Part shown: positions 41,676 to 52,968 of the stretch, one piece after another | Layout: each line of letters begins with the position of its first letter | Numbering within the stretch: the stretch's first letter is position 1 | Assembly (NCBI RefSeq): GCF_040958095.1 | Contig: NC_091185.1 | Span: 14,578,666 to 14,642,665, forward strand | Source of the DNA: Procambarus clarkii | Taxonomy: Eukaryota > Arthropoda > Malacostraca > Decapoda > Cambaridae | Reading direction: 5' to 3' | DNA length: 64,000 bases | The notes under the pieces: model-generated | The model's input: the letters and a program-made list of their open reading frames with translations, nothing else | The model's database searches: none | Told to the model about the DNA's origin: nothing | Program-made: the position numbers and the translations under genes

Positions 41676-42246
41676 CACAGGAACCTGTGTAAGGAATCAT
41701 TCGGTACCTTGTATACCACATATGTAAGACCGATCCTGGAGTATGCGGCCCCAGCATGGAGCCCGTACCTTGTCAAGCCCAAGACGAAGCTGGAAAGGTT
41801 CAGGGGTATGCCACTAGGCTAGTCCCAGAACTAAAAGGCATGAGTTACGAGGAAAGGCTGCGTGAAATGCACCTCACGACACTGGAAGACAGAAATGTAA
41901 GGGAAGACATGAGCACTACCTTCAAAATTCTCAGAGGAATTGACAGGGTAGATAAGGAGAAATTGTTTAACACGGGTGGAACTCGAACAAGGAGAGACAG
42001 GTGAAAACTGAATACCCAAATGAGCTACAGGGACGTTAGAAAGAATTTTTTCAGTGTCAGAGTAGTTAACAGATGGAATGCATTAGGCAGTGATGTGGTG
42101 GAGGCTGACTCCATACACAGTTTCAAATGTAGATATGATAGAGCCCAGTAGACTCAGGAATCTGTACATCAGTTGATTGACAGTTGCAAGGCGGGGCCAA
42201 AGAGCCATAGCTCAACCCCCGCAAGCACAACTAGATGAGTACACAC
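41676..42246 (+). pseudogene. LINE-A C-terminal fragment and 3' tail, decayed
   Basis: AGGAACCTGTGTAAGGAATC continues the RT C-terminal part. A deletion near 41800 shifts frame and a TGA at 42001-42003 replaces Trp in RGHRWKLST. It ends with the 3' UTR and CTCAACCCCCGCAAGCACAA then ACTAGATGAGTAC and CA. Confidence 0.8.
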
Positions 42247-42737
42247 ACAAGCATACTCACACATACACACACATATATTCCTCCTCTCCACGCTCCTCAC
42301 ATGTAAAAGACTTCACTCGCATTTTTCATTTAAACACTGAGGTACTCTACACAGTTCTCTTTGACTCGGTTCAACTAACTGCATTATATATACATTCATC
42401 AAATCTGGAGGACACAAGAGACTCATTGGCGTCCGGTTGTCTGTTACAGATGGTGGAAGTGCGCGAGTTGTAACTTAATTCCCGAGTAAACAGCTCAGAT
42501 TACTTTCGTTCTGATATGAAGCTAATTTAGTTAATAAAACTTCATATAAAACTCACTTTTGGAGGAAGGAAGTGTTCGTCGTCTATCAAAAGTAAAGAAT
42601 ACTTTACTTCCCTCGCCTGTTAAACTCTTAATACCGTAGAAGCCTCAATAAAGTCCTTAAAATTGTGGAAATTTACCCGAAATAAATAATCAGGGTGATT
42701 GTAGTAGCATCTCTGTGCACACACACACACACCCATC
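42247..42737. other. No gene seen
   Basis: Unassigned. Confidence 0.5.
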
Positions 42738-43028
42738 GTGGCCGGGAGCTGAGTGGACAGCACGCTGGACACGTAATCCTGTCTGGGGTTCGATTCCCGG
42801 CGCCGGCGAGAAACAATGGGCAGAGTTTCTTTCACCCTGATGCCCCCCCTGTTACCTAGCAGTTAATAGGTACCTGGGAGCTAGACAGCTGTTACGGGCT
42901 GCTTCCTGGGTGTGTGTGTGTGCGTGAAGGGGGGGGGGATTAGTTAGTAGTTAGTAACAGTTGATTGATTGACAGTTGAAAGGCGGGCCGAAAGAGCAGA
43001 GCTCAATCCCCGCAAGCACAACTAAATG

Positions 43029-43035
<7 letters not shown>
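42738..43035 (+). mobile_element. tRNA-derived SINE, tail type A
   Basis: Head GTGGCCGGGAGCTGAGTGGA with box B GGTTCGATTCCC (42787-42798). Body ACCTAGCAGTTAATAGGTAC and GCTGTTACGGGCTGCTTCCTG, a short GT run, then TTAGTAACAGTTGATTGATT and the LINE-A-type tail CTCAATCCCCGCAAGCACAA. Confidence 0.85.

Positions 43036-43089
<54 letters not shown>
43036..43089. repeat. (CA)n microsatellite at SINE 3' end
   Basis: About 27 CA repeats continuing the SINE tail. Confidence 0.97.
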
Positions 43090-43091
<2 letters not shown>

Positions 43092-43641
43092 AATAATTTA
43101 CCCGGTAGCTTGGAAGCCAAAAAAAAAAAACTAATATACAAAATATAAAGAATAAATAAAGATGATAATAATGCCAACGTCATCATATTCTCGCTACTTA
43201 TTCATACAATTAAATAACTGTTTTTTCTCTTTTGTTTATCCCCCTATCCCCTCCCCCTCTTTTCCCCTCCCCCTAAAAAAGTATGCTTTTGGGACAGAAT
43301 AATGCCAAATAAATCTTCCATACCCGGCGCTGGAGAAGATTGCCAACCATTTTATCGTTAAATAAAACCATTACCCGGCAGTACAATGCCCTCATGGCTC
43401 GCGACGAACGGGGCTATTTGCTCGGGGAATTTGTAGAATCGGCCAATCAGAACGAGATCTGCAGAGGTGGTCTTTCACCAGATGGGAGCCACGTCAGCAG
43501 AGATTCGCTTGGATTAGTGCCAGAGACCCGTGTCATTCGTCAGGCGTTCTGATTAGATCTCAAAGTGGCCTCCTGCAGCTCCCGGGAGATAATGTCAGTA
43601 GTGAGGTTAAGCTCGACTGCCCGGAGGAGGGAATGGTCGAG
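43090..43641. other. No clear gene
   Basis: A 70-codon frame (43340-43552, MPTILSLNKTITRQYNALMA...) is GC-rich and unlike neighbours, but has no recognised motif. C-rich CCCCTCCCC runs lie near 43240-43275. Confidence 0.4.
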
Positions 43642-46127
43642 CGGGTGTTGAGGTTATCCGTGTCTCGTGAGTACTATTCTGATGGGCGGGTACAGGAGTG
43701 GGTGTAGACCGTCCGTGTCTCGCGAGTACTATTCTGATGGGTGGGTACAGGAGTGGGTGTAGACCGTCCGTGTCTCGTGAGTACTATTCTGATGGGTGGG
43801 TACGGGAGTGGGTGTAGACCGTCCGTGTCTCGTGAGTACTATTCTGATGGGTGGGTACAGGAGTGGGTGTAGACCGTCCGTGTCTCGTGAGTACTATTTT
43901 GATAGATGGGTACAGGAGTGGGTGTAGACCGTCCGTGTCTCGTGAGTACTATTCTGATGGGTGGGTACAGGAGTGGGTGTAGACCGTCCGTGTCTCGTGA
44001 GTACTATTCTGATGGGTGGGTACAGGAGTGGGTGTAGACCGTCCGTGTCTCGCGAGTACTATTCTGATGGGTGGGTACAGGAATGGGTGTAGACCGTCCG
44101 TGTCTCGTGAGTACTATTCTGATGGGTGGGTACAGGAGTGGGTGTAGACCGTCCGTGTCTCGTGAGTACTATTCTGATGGGTGGGTACAGGAGTGGGTGT
44201 AGACCGTCCGTGTCTCGTGAGTACTATTCTGATGGGTGGGTACAGGAGTGGGTGTAGACCGTTCGTGTCTCGTGAGTACTATTTTGATAGGTGGGTACAG
44301 GAGTGGGTGTAGACCGTCCGTGTCTCGTGAGTACTATTCTGATGGGTGGGTACAGGAGTGGGTGTAGACCGCCCGTGTCTCGTGAGTACTATTCTGATGG
44401 GTGGGTACAGGAGTGGGTGTAGACCGTCCGTGTCTCGTGAGTACTATTCTGATGGGTGGGTACGGGAGTGGGTGTAGACCGTCCGTGTCTCGTGAGTACT
44501 ATTTTGATAGGTGGGTACAGGAGTGGGTGTAGACCGTCCGTGTCTCGTGAGTACTATTCTGATGGGTGGGTACAGGAATGGGTGTAGACCGTCCGTGTCT
44601 CGTGAGTACTATTCTGATGGGTGGGTACAGGAGTGGGTGTAGACCGTCCGTGTCTCGTGAGTACTATTCTGATGGGTGGGTACAGGAGTGGGTGTAGACC
44701 GTCCGTGTCTCGTGAGTACTATTCTGATGGGTGGGTACAGGAGTGGGTGTAGACCGTCCGTGTCTCGTGAGTACTATTCTGATGGGTGGGTACAGGAGTG
44801 GGTGTAGACCGTCCGTGTCTCGTGAGTACTATTTTGATAGGTGGGTACAGGAGTGGGTGTAGACCGTCCGTGTCTCGTGAGTACTATTCTGATGGGTGGG
44901 TACAGGAGTGGGTGTAGACCGTCCGTGTCTCGTGAGTACTATTCTGATGGGTGGGTACAGGAGTGGGTGTAGACCGTCCGTGTCTCGTGAGTACTATTCT
45001 GATGGGTGGGTACAGGAGTGGGTGTAGACCGTCCGTGTCTCGTGAGTACTATTCTGATGGGTGGGTACAGGAATGGGTGTAGACCGTCCGTGTCTCGTGA
45101 GTACTATTCTGATGGGTGGGTACAGGAGTGGGTGTAGACCGTCCGTGTCTCGTGAGTACTATTCTGATGGGTGGGTACAGGAGTGGGTGTAGACCGTCCG
45201 TGTCTCGTGAGTACTATTCTGATGGGTGGGTACAGGAGTGGGTGTAGACCGTCCGTGTCTCGTGAGTACTATTCTGATGAGTGGGTACAGGAGTGGGTGT
45301 AGACCGTCCGTGTCTCGTGAGTACTATTCTGATGGGTGGGTACAGGAGTGGGTGTAGACCGTCCGTGTCTCGTGAGTACTATTCTGATGGGTGGGTACAG
45401 GAATGGGTGTAGACCGTCCGTGTCTCGTGAGTACTATTCTGATGGGTGGGTACAGGAGTGGGTGTAGACCGTCCGTGTCTCGTGAGTACTATTCTGATGG
45501 GTGGGTACAGGAGTGGGTGTAGACCGTCCGTGTCTCGTGAGTACTATTCTGATGGGTGGGTACAGGAGTGGGTGTAGACCGTCCGTGTCTCGTGAGTACT
45601 ATTCTGATGGGTGGGTACAGGAGTGGGTGTAGACCGTCCGTGTCTCGTGAGTACTATTTTGATAGGTGGGTACAGGAGTGGGTGTAGACCGTCCGTGTCT
45701 CGTGAGTACTATTCTGATGGGTGGGTACAGGAGTGGGTGTAGACCGTCCGTGTCTCGTGAGTACTATTCTGATGGGTGGGTACAGGAGTGGGTGTAGACC
45801 GTCCGTGTCTCGTGAGTACTATTTTGATAGGTGGGTACAGGAGTGGGTGTAGACCGTCCGTGTCTCGTGAGTACTATTCTGATGGGTGGGTACAGGAGTG
45901 GGTGTAGACCGTCCGTGTCTCGTGAGTACTATTCTGATGGGTGGGTACAGGAGTGGGTGTAGACCGTCCGTGTCTCGTGAGTACTATTCTGATGGGTGGG
46001 TACAGGAGTGGGTGTAGACCGTCCGTGTCTCGTGAGTACTATTCTGATGGGTGGGTACAGGAGTGGGTGTAGACCGTCCGTGTCTCGTGAGTACTATTCT
46101 GATGGGTGGGTACAGGAGTGGGTGTAG
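43642..46127. repeat. 55-bp minisatellite, about 45 copies
   Basis: Unit GTGGGTACAGGAGTGGGTGT AGACCGTCCG TGTCTCGTGA GTACTATTCT GATGG. Copies are almost identical. Recurrent variants are TATTTTGATAG (near 43905, 44281, 44501, 44831, 45651, 45821), AATGGGTGT and TACGGGAG. Variants spaced by whole units show repeated block duplication. Confidence 0.97.
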
Positions 46128-46161
46128 AAACCTTAGTTGCCGTTTAACTTTTTTTTTTCAG

Positions 46162-46257
46162 CGGGGAATCTATGAAGGACATTTCTAAATATGTTGCCAC
46201 CAGTGTTGTCTTCAGTGGCGTGATTTTCTTAACTGTGTTCATGCGCGAGTGTATTTA
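46162..46257 (+). CDS. Exon-like stretch with a hydrophobic segment
   Basis: A strong acceptor-like tract (ten T then CAG, ending 46161) is followed by an open frame GESMKDISKYVATSV then VFSGVIFLTVFMRE. The middle is hydrophobic enough for a membrane helix. The frame closes at TAG in the LINE-A tail at 46268. No donor or partner exon was found. Function unknown, low confidence. Confidence 0.2.
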
Positions 46258-46541
46258 TGTACTCACCTAGTTGTACTTACCTATTTGTGCCTGCGGGGGT
46301 TGAGCTCTGGCACTTTGATCCCGCCTCTCAACTGTCAATCAACTAATGTACAGGTTCTTGAGCCTCGTGGGCTCTATCATATCTACACATTAAGCTGTGT
46401 ATGGAGTCAGCCTCCACCACATCATTTCCTAATGCATTCCATTTGTCTACTATTATGACACTGAAAAAGTTCTTTCTAACGTCTCTATGGCTCATTTGGG
46501 CACTCAATTTCCACCTGTGTCCCCTAGTGCGTGTGACTCTT
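46258..46541 (-). mobile_element. LINE-A 3' end, cut by LTR
   Basis: Minus-strand 3' UTR with CTCAACCCCCGCAGGCACAA, then the C-terminal coding part back to the RGHRWKLSA region (46530). It stops where the LTR terminus TGTTACGG begins at 46542. Confidence 0.75.
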
Positions 46542-47570
46542 TGTTACGGCCACTTTGGGCCAGTAATCGGGTTCGTGTTGTTATGACTTCTTCTATATCC
46601 GACCCCAAGTCGGTAGTAGGGTTTCAAGAATTGGCTGTATCAGGTAGTAGTGCAATGAACAAATAGTTGTGGGGGATAAGCGAGACACAGTTCCCTTTAC
46701 CAATATATTTACACCTTCACTATTATATATATTAAATTAAACTATTACTATACGTATGTACACAGTGTATTTCACGCAGGACACATATACAATGACAGTG
46801 CTCATCATGTCCGATGAATCCAGCTCCCAGGTACGCATCGTACACCTAGTGGCAAACACCGGCGAGTTCACCATCCACGTGGGCCGGTCCACACACACAC
46901 CGTACCTTCACGATGTAACAACACCCCACCTCCACTCTCCAGATACCCACTGACAGAGGGTTTCACCAACACGTTGACAGGGGTCACAAACAATCAGATA
47001 CAAGGGTAGCTAACTCCCTGGCTGAAGTCTCTAGCAGCTTTCTAGCAGCATCTCATATCAGACGCATCACTGTCGATACATAACTCTTGCTGACCAATCC
47101 CGGGTACGTCGGTCCATGCAACACTGTGTGCATCACCAGCTAACACACTGCTCTAATCTGACGGCAGCCATTTAGTCCTCTTCACAAGACCAAGCCAAGA
47201 GTTTGTGAACTGCCCAATGTGAACTGCCCTCTTTACCGCAATTGCTTCCATATGTCAACTCTGTGGACATAAAACGTCATTAATTTTACAGACAGTACAC
47301 TGGGTAACTCTGGGATAACACCTTTACACCGGGGAATTGTGCAGTGTAGCCACAACCTAGATGGCGTTGATCTCGATACGCCACCCACCAGAGGTCATCC
47401 ACGTCGACCTCTCCTTCTGACTGAGGCAGGAAACCGGGGCCATTCACCGGTACCACGCCACCATCAACAGATGGCGTTGTATGAGTTGCAACAAATACCG
47501 GGGATGTGGAGTGCAGATCCATAGATGGTGCTGAAATCGCCACTCCGACGATGGTGTCGATACGGTAACA
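46542..47570 (-). mobile_element. LTR of a minus-strand retrotransposon (about 1.03 kb)
   Basis: It begins TGTTACGG (46542) and ends CGGTAACA (47570), giving TGTTAC/GTAACA terminal inverted repeats. Immediately outside the right end the minus strand reads TTTTTGGTAGGGAGG, a polypurine tract next to an LTR start. So this would be the 3' LTR of an element whose interior lies at higher coordinates. A matching 5' LTR was not seen. Confidence 0.55.
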
Positions 47571-47938
47571 CCTCCCTACCAAAAAGAATTTGGTTTGGAA
47601 TTTTGAAAATAAACCAAATTAGTATGTTTGAATACAACCATTCAGACTTATGCAGATAGATGAACAATGTTAAGAGAAAGTCTTGCTCTAGGAGCTGCAT
47701 TGAGATGTCTTGACCAGAGTGAACTCCATGATCATGGGCAATGATGTGACTGATGTGCCTGTCAGGATCAACGTCACCTTACGCGTCTTGGTTAATATCA
47801 GCGTCGAGGTTCTGCAGAGGATCGAAAAACTGAGGTGAAAAGACAACATCTTCCTGAACCGTGGTACAGCTGATGGCTGTATACAGAAAGAGTTTCTTGT
47901 ACAGATCTGGCGGTCCCTCAGGGCGATAGGAATCTGGA
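47571..47938 (-). CDS. Minus-strand coding-like stretch, LTR-element interior or host exon
   Basis: Reading leftward from 47938: DSYRPEGPPDLYKKLFLYTA, ISCTTVQEDVVFSPQFFDPL, QNLDADINQDA, then TAA (part of GTAAGG) at 47781-47783 and a further open part GDVDPDRHISHIIAHDHGVH through FGREV near 47574. Two readings fit. One is the end of a retroelement polyprotein with one nonsense codon, ending at the polypurine tract. The other is a host exon 47783-47933 between an AG acceptor and GTAAGG donor. No family recognised. A shadow frame on the plus strand is also mostly open. Confidence 0.35.
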
Positions 47939-48744
47939 ATTGATGATTTTGGTTAACAAGTACAGTCAGGAGATACGTACCAAGGTCTTTCTTGGTATAT
48001 ATATTATATATATAATATTTTATATATATAAAATCACAATTCAATTATATATACTCTAACATTTATGCATTTCAATGGCTTTATTCTCTCACATTCATAC
48101 ATTTCGAATCCCTTATTCTCACATATTTATGCGTCCCGACACCAATAAAGCCAAGCCACTTAGCTAGACAATTGCATCATCAGTGCTGAGCACCTGGGCT
48201 GACAAGGTGGATTTGTATTACCGATGTTACAGCCACACCTCCCATTATGTCAGCACTTCTGCCACACCCCAACCAGCGTGACCTCTCCTCTGCCACACTC
48301 ACCCAAGGTGACCTCCTCTTGCCGTGTCGTCAACTACGTCAAAACTGCCTTGTTCTAGTCTCGGCCGGGCATAACGGAGAGGATAAAGGCCTCGGCTCGT
48401 TGATAGCCAAATAAACAGTTAAAATATCACCGCGTCATGGGACCGCTGGAGACCAACTGACATATGAATATGCAGGAATATGCAGATCTGAAATGGTTTG
48501 GAGGTGTATTCTGCCTGTGTCTCTTACCAGGAGACTGGACGCCAGGGATACCAGGTATGGAGACCTCAATACCACGGATGCTGGACTTGAGGGATAATAA
48601 TAATTAATAATTCAGTGGGTCCGGGGGACAAAAGGTATTGTATATATGCATGTTAGACTTATATAAGGTTTCGCCCCCTCTCCTTAGGTCGATTTGCTGA
48701 CAACCCCCCACCCCTCCCAAGATGGAACCTCACAACAAAGTCCC
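47939..48744. other. No gene seen
   Basis: AT-repeat-rich at 47995-48030. Short repeats CATTTATGCATTTC... near 48060. Otherwise unassigned. Confidence 0.5.
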
Positions 48745-48850
48745 GGGTGCCTATTTCTAGGTGAAGTAGGGCATTAAGTGATAGGAAACATACACAAATA
48801 TTTCTATCCCATCCTGGATTCGAATCCGGAATTACCAATTGTGAATAGAG
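48745..48850 (-). mobile_element. Degenerate SINE, minus strand
   Basis: TGCCTATTTCTAGGTGAAGT, AGGGCATTAAGTGATAGGAA and GGATTCGAATCCGG are the reverse complement of the SINE body (CACCTAGCAGTAAATAGG, TTTCACCCTGATGCCC) and box B. Confidence 0.6.
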
Positions 48851-48911
48851 AATGAACCCGACTGTAATAGCACTGAGGCTGGACTTGGGAGATTGTAGGC
48901 TAGGAATCCTC

Positions 48912-49193
48912 ACAGCAACGGCAACAGCCAAGGCAACAGCCACGGCAACAGCCATGGCAACAGCCACGGCAGCAGCCATGGCAACAGCCACGGCAACAGC
49001 CACGGCAACAGCAAAGGCAACAGCCACGGCAACAGCAAAGGCAACAGCCACGGCAACAGCCACGGCAACAGCCACGGCAGCAGCCAAGGCAACAGCCACG
49101 GCAACAGCAAAGGCAACAGCCACGGTAACAGCCACGGCAACAGCCATGGCAACAGCCATGGCAACAGCCAAGGCAACAGCCACGGCAACTGCC
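48912..49193. repeat. 12-bp minisatellite, about 23 copies
   Basis: Unit GGCAACAGCCAC with CCAA, CCAT and GCAA variants. All six frames stay open, which explains the poly-Ala-Thr and Leu-Pro-Trp frames. Confidence 0.95.
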
Positions 49194-49454
49194 AGTATAC
49201 TGCGTGGCCATTTCTGGTAAATATCATGTTTCATTTTTTTTAAAGGTGCTCAAATGATAATAAGCTACACAATAATGAGATGAAATTTTGAGGGTGCTAA
49301 CTAGTTTGTTAAATAACATCATAACATCAGTGTTAATCTTCTAAGATGATGGGCAGAAACCTGGCGCTCCACACTGATGTTTAAGATGACTAGAGCTGGT
49401 GACGAGCACTTGAGTGCCAGTGTTGGCAGAACACTCCTCGGTAACCTTGTTGTG
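49194..49454. other. No gene seen
   Basis: Unassigned sequence. Confidence 0.5.
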
Positions 49455-49760
49455 ACGTACAACCCTAAGTACAGGAAACCAGGGGCCAGATTCACGAAAG
49501 CACTTACGCAAGCACTTACGAACGTGTACATCTTTCCTCAATCTTTGACGGCTTTGGTTACATTTATTAAACAGTTTACAAGCATGAAAAGTTCCCATTC
49601 AACTGTTGTTATTGTTATAAACAGCCTCCTGGTGCTTCCGAGCTTATTAACTGTTTAATAATTGGAAACAAAGCCGTCAAAGATTGAGAAAAGATGTACA
49701 GGTTCATAAGTGTTTGCGTAAGTGTTTCGTGAATCTGGCCCCTGTACTTTAGGGGTTGTA
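49455..49760. mobile_element. Palindromic MITE (foldback element)
   Basis: Core ends GGGGCCAGATTCACGAAAGC (49482) and its inverse GTTTCGTGAATCTGGCCCC (to 49742). Arms pair for about 110 bp through TCAATCTTTGACGGCTTTG and TTTATTAAACAGTTTA, leaving a 60-bp loop. TACAACCCTAAGTACAG outside the left end and its inverse outside the right end suggest the arms extend to 49455-49760. No coding capacity. A diverged half copy lies at 38112. Confidence 0.85.
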
Positions 49761-49779
49761 TCAGAGTATGGATGCCACC

Positions 49780-49935
49780 CACAACAGTTACCTAACCCCC
49801 GGGTACCAATTTACTACTAGCTAAACAATGAAAGGTGCCCCGATGATTTATATCCCGCCTTGGGGTTCGATCCCGGGTTCCTCGATTGGGATTCGAGAAC
49901 AAAGACCACTGTACTACTAATTCACATCGTTCTGA
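49780..49935 (-). mobile_element. Degenerate SINE, minus strand
   Basis: CAGTTACCTAACCCCCGGGTACCAATTTACTACTAGC and AAGGTGCCCCGATGA are the inverse of the SINE body. A tRNA-like head follows with GGGTTCGATCCCGGG and GGGATTCGAGAAC. Confidence 0.55.
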
Positions 49936-50565
49936 TGATATAAAATTTGTCTGCCTATTAACCATCACTTTGTACTAATGTGGTTCACACTGCTTACTCA
50001 TGTTCTCAATGATTCCGTGTTTGTTCAGTTCCTGTTCATCACGTCCTCTCTAACACGCTCAAGCTGGCCCTACGCTTAATGACAGACTTAACCAACACGA
50101 AAATAAGCGTTAAACTTGCTGACTCAAACACTGCTTCTTGATATATTTGAGTGTATTCATCTTATTGTTCGATCTTCCATAATAATCTTTTCAAGATCTC
50201 TGACTCCACTTTGGAAGATCTCAGCTCTCCACTGACGCCGTGCTGGTTGAGTCGGCTGCCATAGACACCATTCCCCACACGAACTGTAGTCTTTGTTGCT
50301 GCTGACTTGCTATGCCTTTCTCAGAACATAGATATATGTACTAATCATCTTGGCCAAGTATCATCTGAGTGATGTATTTGCCCCTCTGTGTCCCTCTTCT
50401 ATGTCCTCTCTTCCTATCTCTCTGTTGTTCGAGTATGATTATTTGTCATATTTATTTTTCTTTTCGCCTTTCTCTTCCCATTTTCTCCTTAATATATTTT
50501 TTAGTTTGTTATGTTAGCTCGGTTTTCATGCTTTATTTCTCCACTCCACACCTCCTTTCACCTCT
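49936..50565. other. No gene seen
   Basis: Unassigned, becoming T/C-rich from 50365. Confidence 0.5.
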
Positions 50566-50819
50566 CTATTGCTCTTCTCTTATATTCACTCTCTCTCTCT
50601 CTTTCTCTCCTGACTGACTTTCTCTCCTGAGTAGTGACTCGTCTTCGTCACTACTTGATAAGGGTTCCGGATGGAGGCCAACATCGTCACCGTCTTGTGT
50701 GGGTCGGGTTGTTCCAGCTCCGTTGTTGGTGACATTCTCTGCCTTACACTGTACACACTCCCAGCTCCAAGGTCTCTGAGAGCAGTGTGTGTGTTTTACT
50801 AAGTACAAGTGTTCAGATG
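50566..50819 (-). CDS. Candidate exon with Cys pair and acidic Ser-rich tail
   Basis: On the minus strand an acceptor-like CTCTCTTACAG precedes an open frame: SEHLYLVKHTHCSQRPWSWE, CVQCKAENVTNNGAGTTRPT, then HPEPLSSSDEDESLLRRESQ. The WECVQC pair suggests part of a zinc-binding module, and the acidic serine cluster a phosphorylation-rich linker. It runs into CT-rich sequence. It could also be a LINE ORF1 or host gene fragment. No family assigned. Confidence 0.3.
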
Positions 50820-50985
50820 CTGTAAGAGAGACGGACATTACTGGCAGCAAGTGAAGACTGTGGTAATTAACACAGCAGATCCGGCGGCTCTGGCCTCCGG
50901 GGGACTTCTATTATGGCGGGAATTGAAGCGATTTCCTTGTCTTGGCTCGTGATGCCTCTCTGAGTGGCGCAACGCACCCGCTGCC
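50820..50985. other. No gene seen
   Basis: GC-rich, leading into the minisatellite. Confidence 0.5.
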
Positions 50986-51318
50986 CCCAGCCACTCCCTG
51001 CCTCGGCCACTCCCTGCCTCGGTCACTCCCTGCCTCGGTCACTCCCTGCCTCGGCCACTCCCTACCTCGGCCACCCCCTGCCTCGGCCACCCCCTGCCTC
51101 GGCCACTCACTGCCTCGGCCACTCCCTGCCTCGGCCACTCACTGCCTCGGCCACTCCCTGCCTCGGCCACTCCCTGCCTCAGCCACTCCCTGCCTCGGCC
51201 ACCCCCTGCCTCGGCCACTCCCTGCCTCGGCCACTCCCTGCCTCGGCCACTCCCTGCCTCAGCCACTCCCTGCCTCGGCCACCCCCTGCCTCGGCCACCC
51301 CCTGCCTCGGCCACTCGT
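50986..51318. repeat. 16-bp minisatellite, about 21 copies
   Basis: Unit CCACTCCCTGCCTCGG with CACC, CTCA and CTCAG variants. 16 is not a codon multiple, so three frames stay open on each strand. Confidence 0.95.
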
Positions 51319-51751
51319 GGCTTCCGTGGCCTCCCTGGCCGGCTCACTCACCATATACCAACACATTTATCCCACTTGCCTGACCCACATCATGAGGCCT
51401 GACACTGTATATCTCAGTTATGTGTCCCAGCCCCCGTGTCCCTACTCAGCATGCGCACACACTCACACACATTCACGTGTCTTACTCAGCCTTGCTTCCG
51501 TCTGCCTGGCAGACTCTACCATCTTAGGAAAGAGCGCCTGTGAGAGCAACCATCTATATTCCAATATGTGTGTTCTCCTGCCCCGCTCCCTCAGCGAGCT
51601 CCGTCGACCACCTTGCTGATACTTCCACGTTCTCAGAGCCAGACATTTGTTATGCTAATTTATGTATATGTGTTTACTATTCCAATCTATGCGATTCGAA
51701 GGGGAATGATACAAGAGGAATTTATAATAGAGATATGGTGGGTTTTCATAA
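51319..51751. other. No gene seen
   Basis: Short overlapping frames without recognisable motifs. Confidence 0.5.
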
Positions 51752-52505
51752 TGTAGGTTGTTCTCTGGTAGTGTTGGCCTTGATCTCTGGTAGTGTATGT
51801 TGTTCTCTGGTAGTGTATGTTGTTCTCTGGTAGTATAGGTTGTTCTCTGGTAGTGTATGTTGTTCTCTGGTAGTATAGGTTGTTCTCTGGTAGTGTAGGT
51901 TGTTCTCTGGTAGTGTATGTTGTTCTCTGGTAGTGTAGGTTGTTCTCTGGTAGTGTATGTTGTTCTCTGGTAGTGTATGTTGTTCTCTGGTAGTGTATGT
52001 TGTTCTCTGGTAGTGTATGTTGTTCTCTGGTAGTGTATGTTGTTCTCTGGTAGTGTATGTTGTTCTCTGGTAGTGTATGTTGTTCTCTGGTAGTGTATGT
52101 TGTTCTCTGGTAGTGTAGGTTGTTCTCTGGTAGTGTATGTTGTTCTCTGGTAGTGTATGTTGTTCTCTGGTAGTATATGTTGTTCTCTGGTAGTGTAGGT
52201 TGTTCTCTGGTAGTGTATGTTGTTCTCTGGTAGTATATGTTGTTCTCTGGTAGTATAGGTTGTTCTCTGGTAGTGTAGGTTGTTCTCTGGTAGTATAGGT
52301 TGTTCTCTGGTAGTATATGTTGTTCTCTGGTAGTGTATGTTGTTCTCTGGTAGTGTATGTTGTTCTCTGGTAGTGTATGTTGTTCTCTGGTAGTGTATGT
52401 TGTTCTCTGGTAGTGTATGTTGTTCTCTGGTAGTGTATGTTGTTCTCTGGTAATGTAGGTTGCTATCTGGTAGTGTAGGTTGTTCTCTAATAGTGTAGGT
52501 TGTTC
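51752..52505. repeat. 20-bp minisatellite, about 37 copies
   Basis: Unit TGTTCTCTGGTAGTGTATGT with GTAGGT and GTATAG variants. The array is followed by decaying units to about 52570. Confidence 0.96.
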
Positions 52506-52865
52506 TTCAGTTGTGCAATGGTGTTTAATGTTTCCTGATAGTGAAGGTTGATGTCTGATAGTTTAGACTATTCTGTGATAGCGTAAGTTGTTCCTGAATT
52601 GTGAAGGTAAGTTACCCTCTGACAACACAGAAGCTCTGGCGTCTGTGTAGATTTTTCTCTACACTGACAGTGTAGAATCTTCTCTGATGTGTAGGTTGTT
52701 TTCTGGAAGTTACACATACATATATGATCACAAGAAAATGAAATACTGTACTTGTGATCAGTAGGTAAACATCTTAGCGACACGTTTGCTACATCTTAAG
52801 CTAAACTCAGAAGGAAGCCTTCATTATTCTCTATGGATCAAATCACACTCAATAAGAACTCCCAG
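52506..52865. other. No gene seen
   Basis: Degenerating copies of the preceding repeat, then unassigned sequence. Confidence 0.5.
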
Positions 52866-52968
52866 TAAACACACTTTACAACCATGGACCTCGAACACAC
52901 AATACAACCATGGACCTCAAACACACAATACAACCCTGGACCACAAACACACAATACAACCATGGACC
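52866..52968. repeat. 26-bp minisatellite, left part
   Basis: Unit ACAACCATGGACCTCAAACA plus CACAAT, about four copies. The same repeat resumes at 54381 on the other side of an RTE-like LINE. Confidence 0.9.

Noticed and set aside
43642-46127. CRISPR array
   Set aside because: The 55-bp units are contiguous without variable spacers, and the context is eukaryotic retroelements.
47710-47940. Plus-strand coding frame VPVRINVTLRVLVNISVEVL
   Set aside because: It overlaps a longer, more protein-like minus-strand frame consistent with the LTR orientation, and has a TGA after EKLR; treated as shadow.
48852-49227. Ala-Thr and Leu-Pro-Trp repeat proteins
   Set aside because: 12-bp minisatellite; all frames open.
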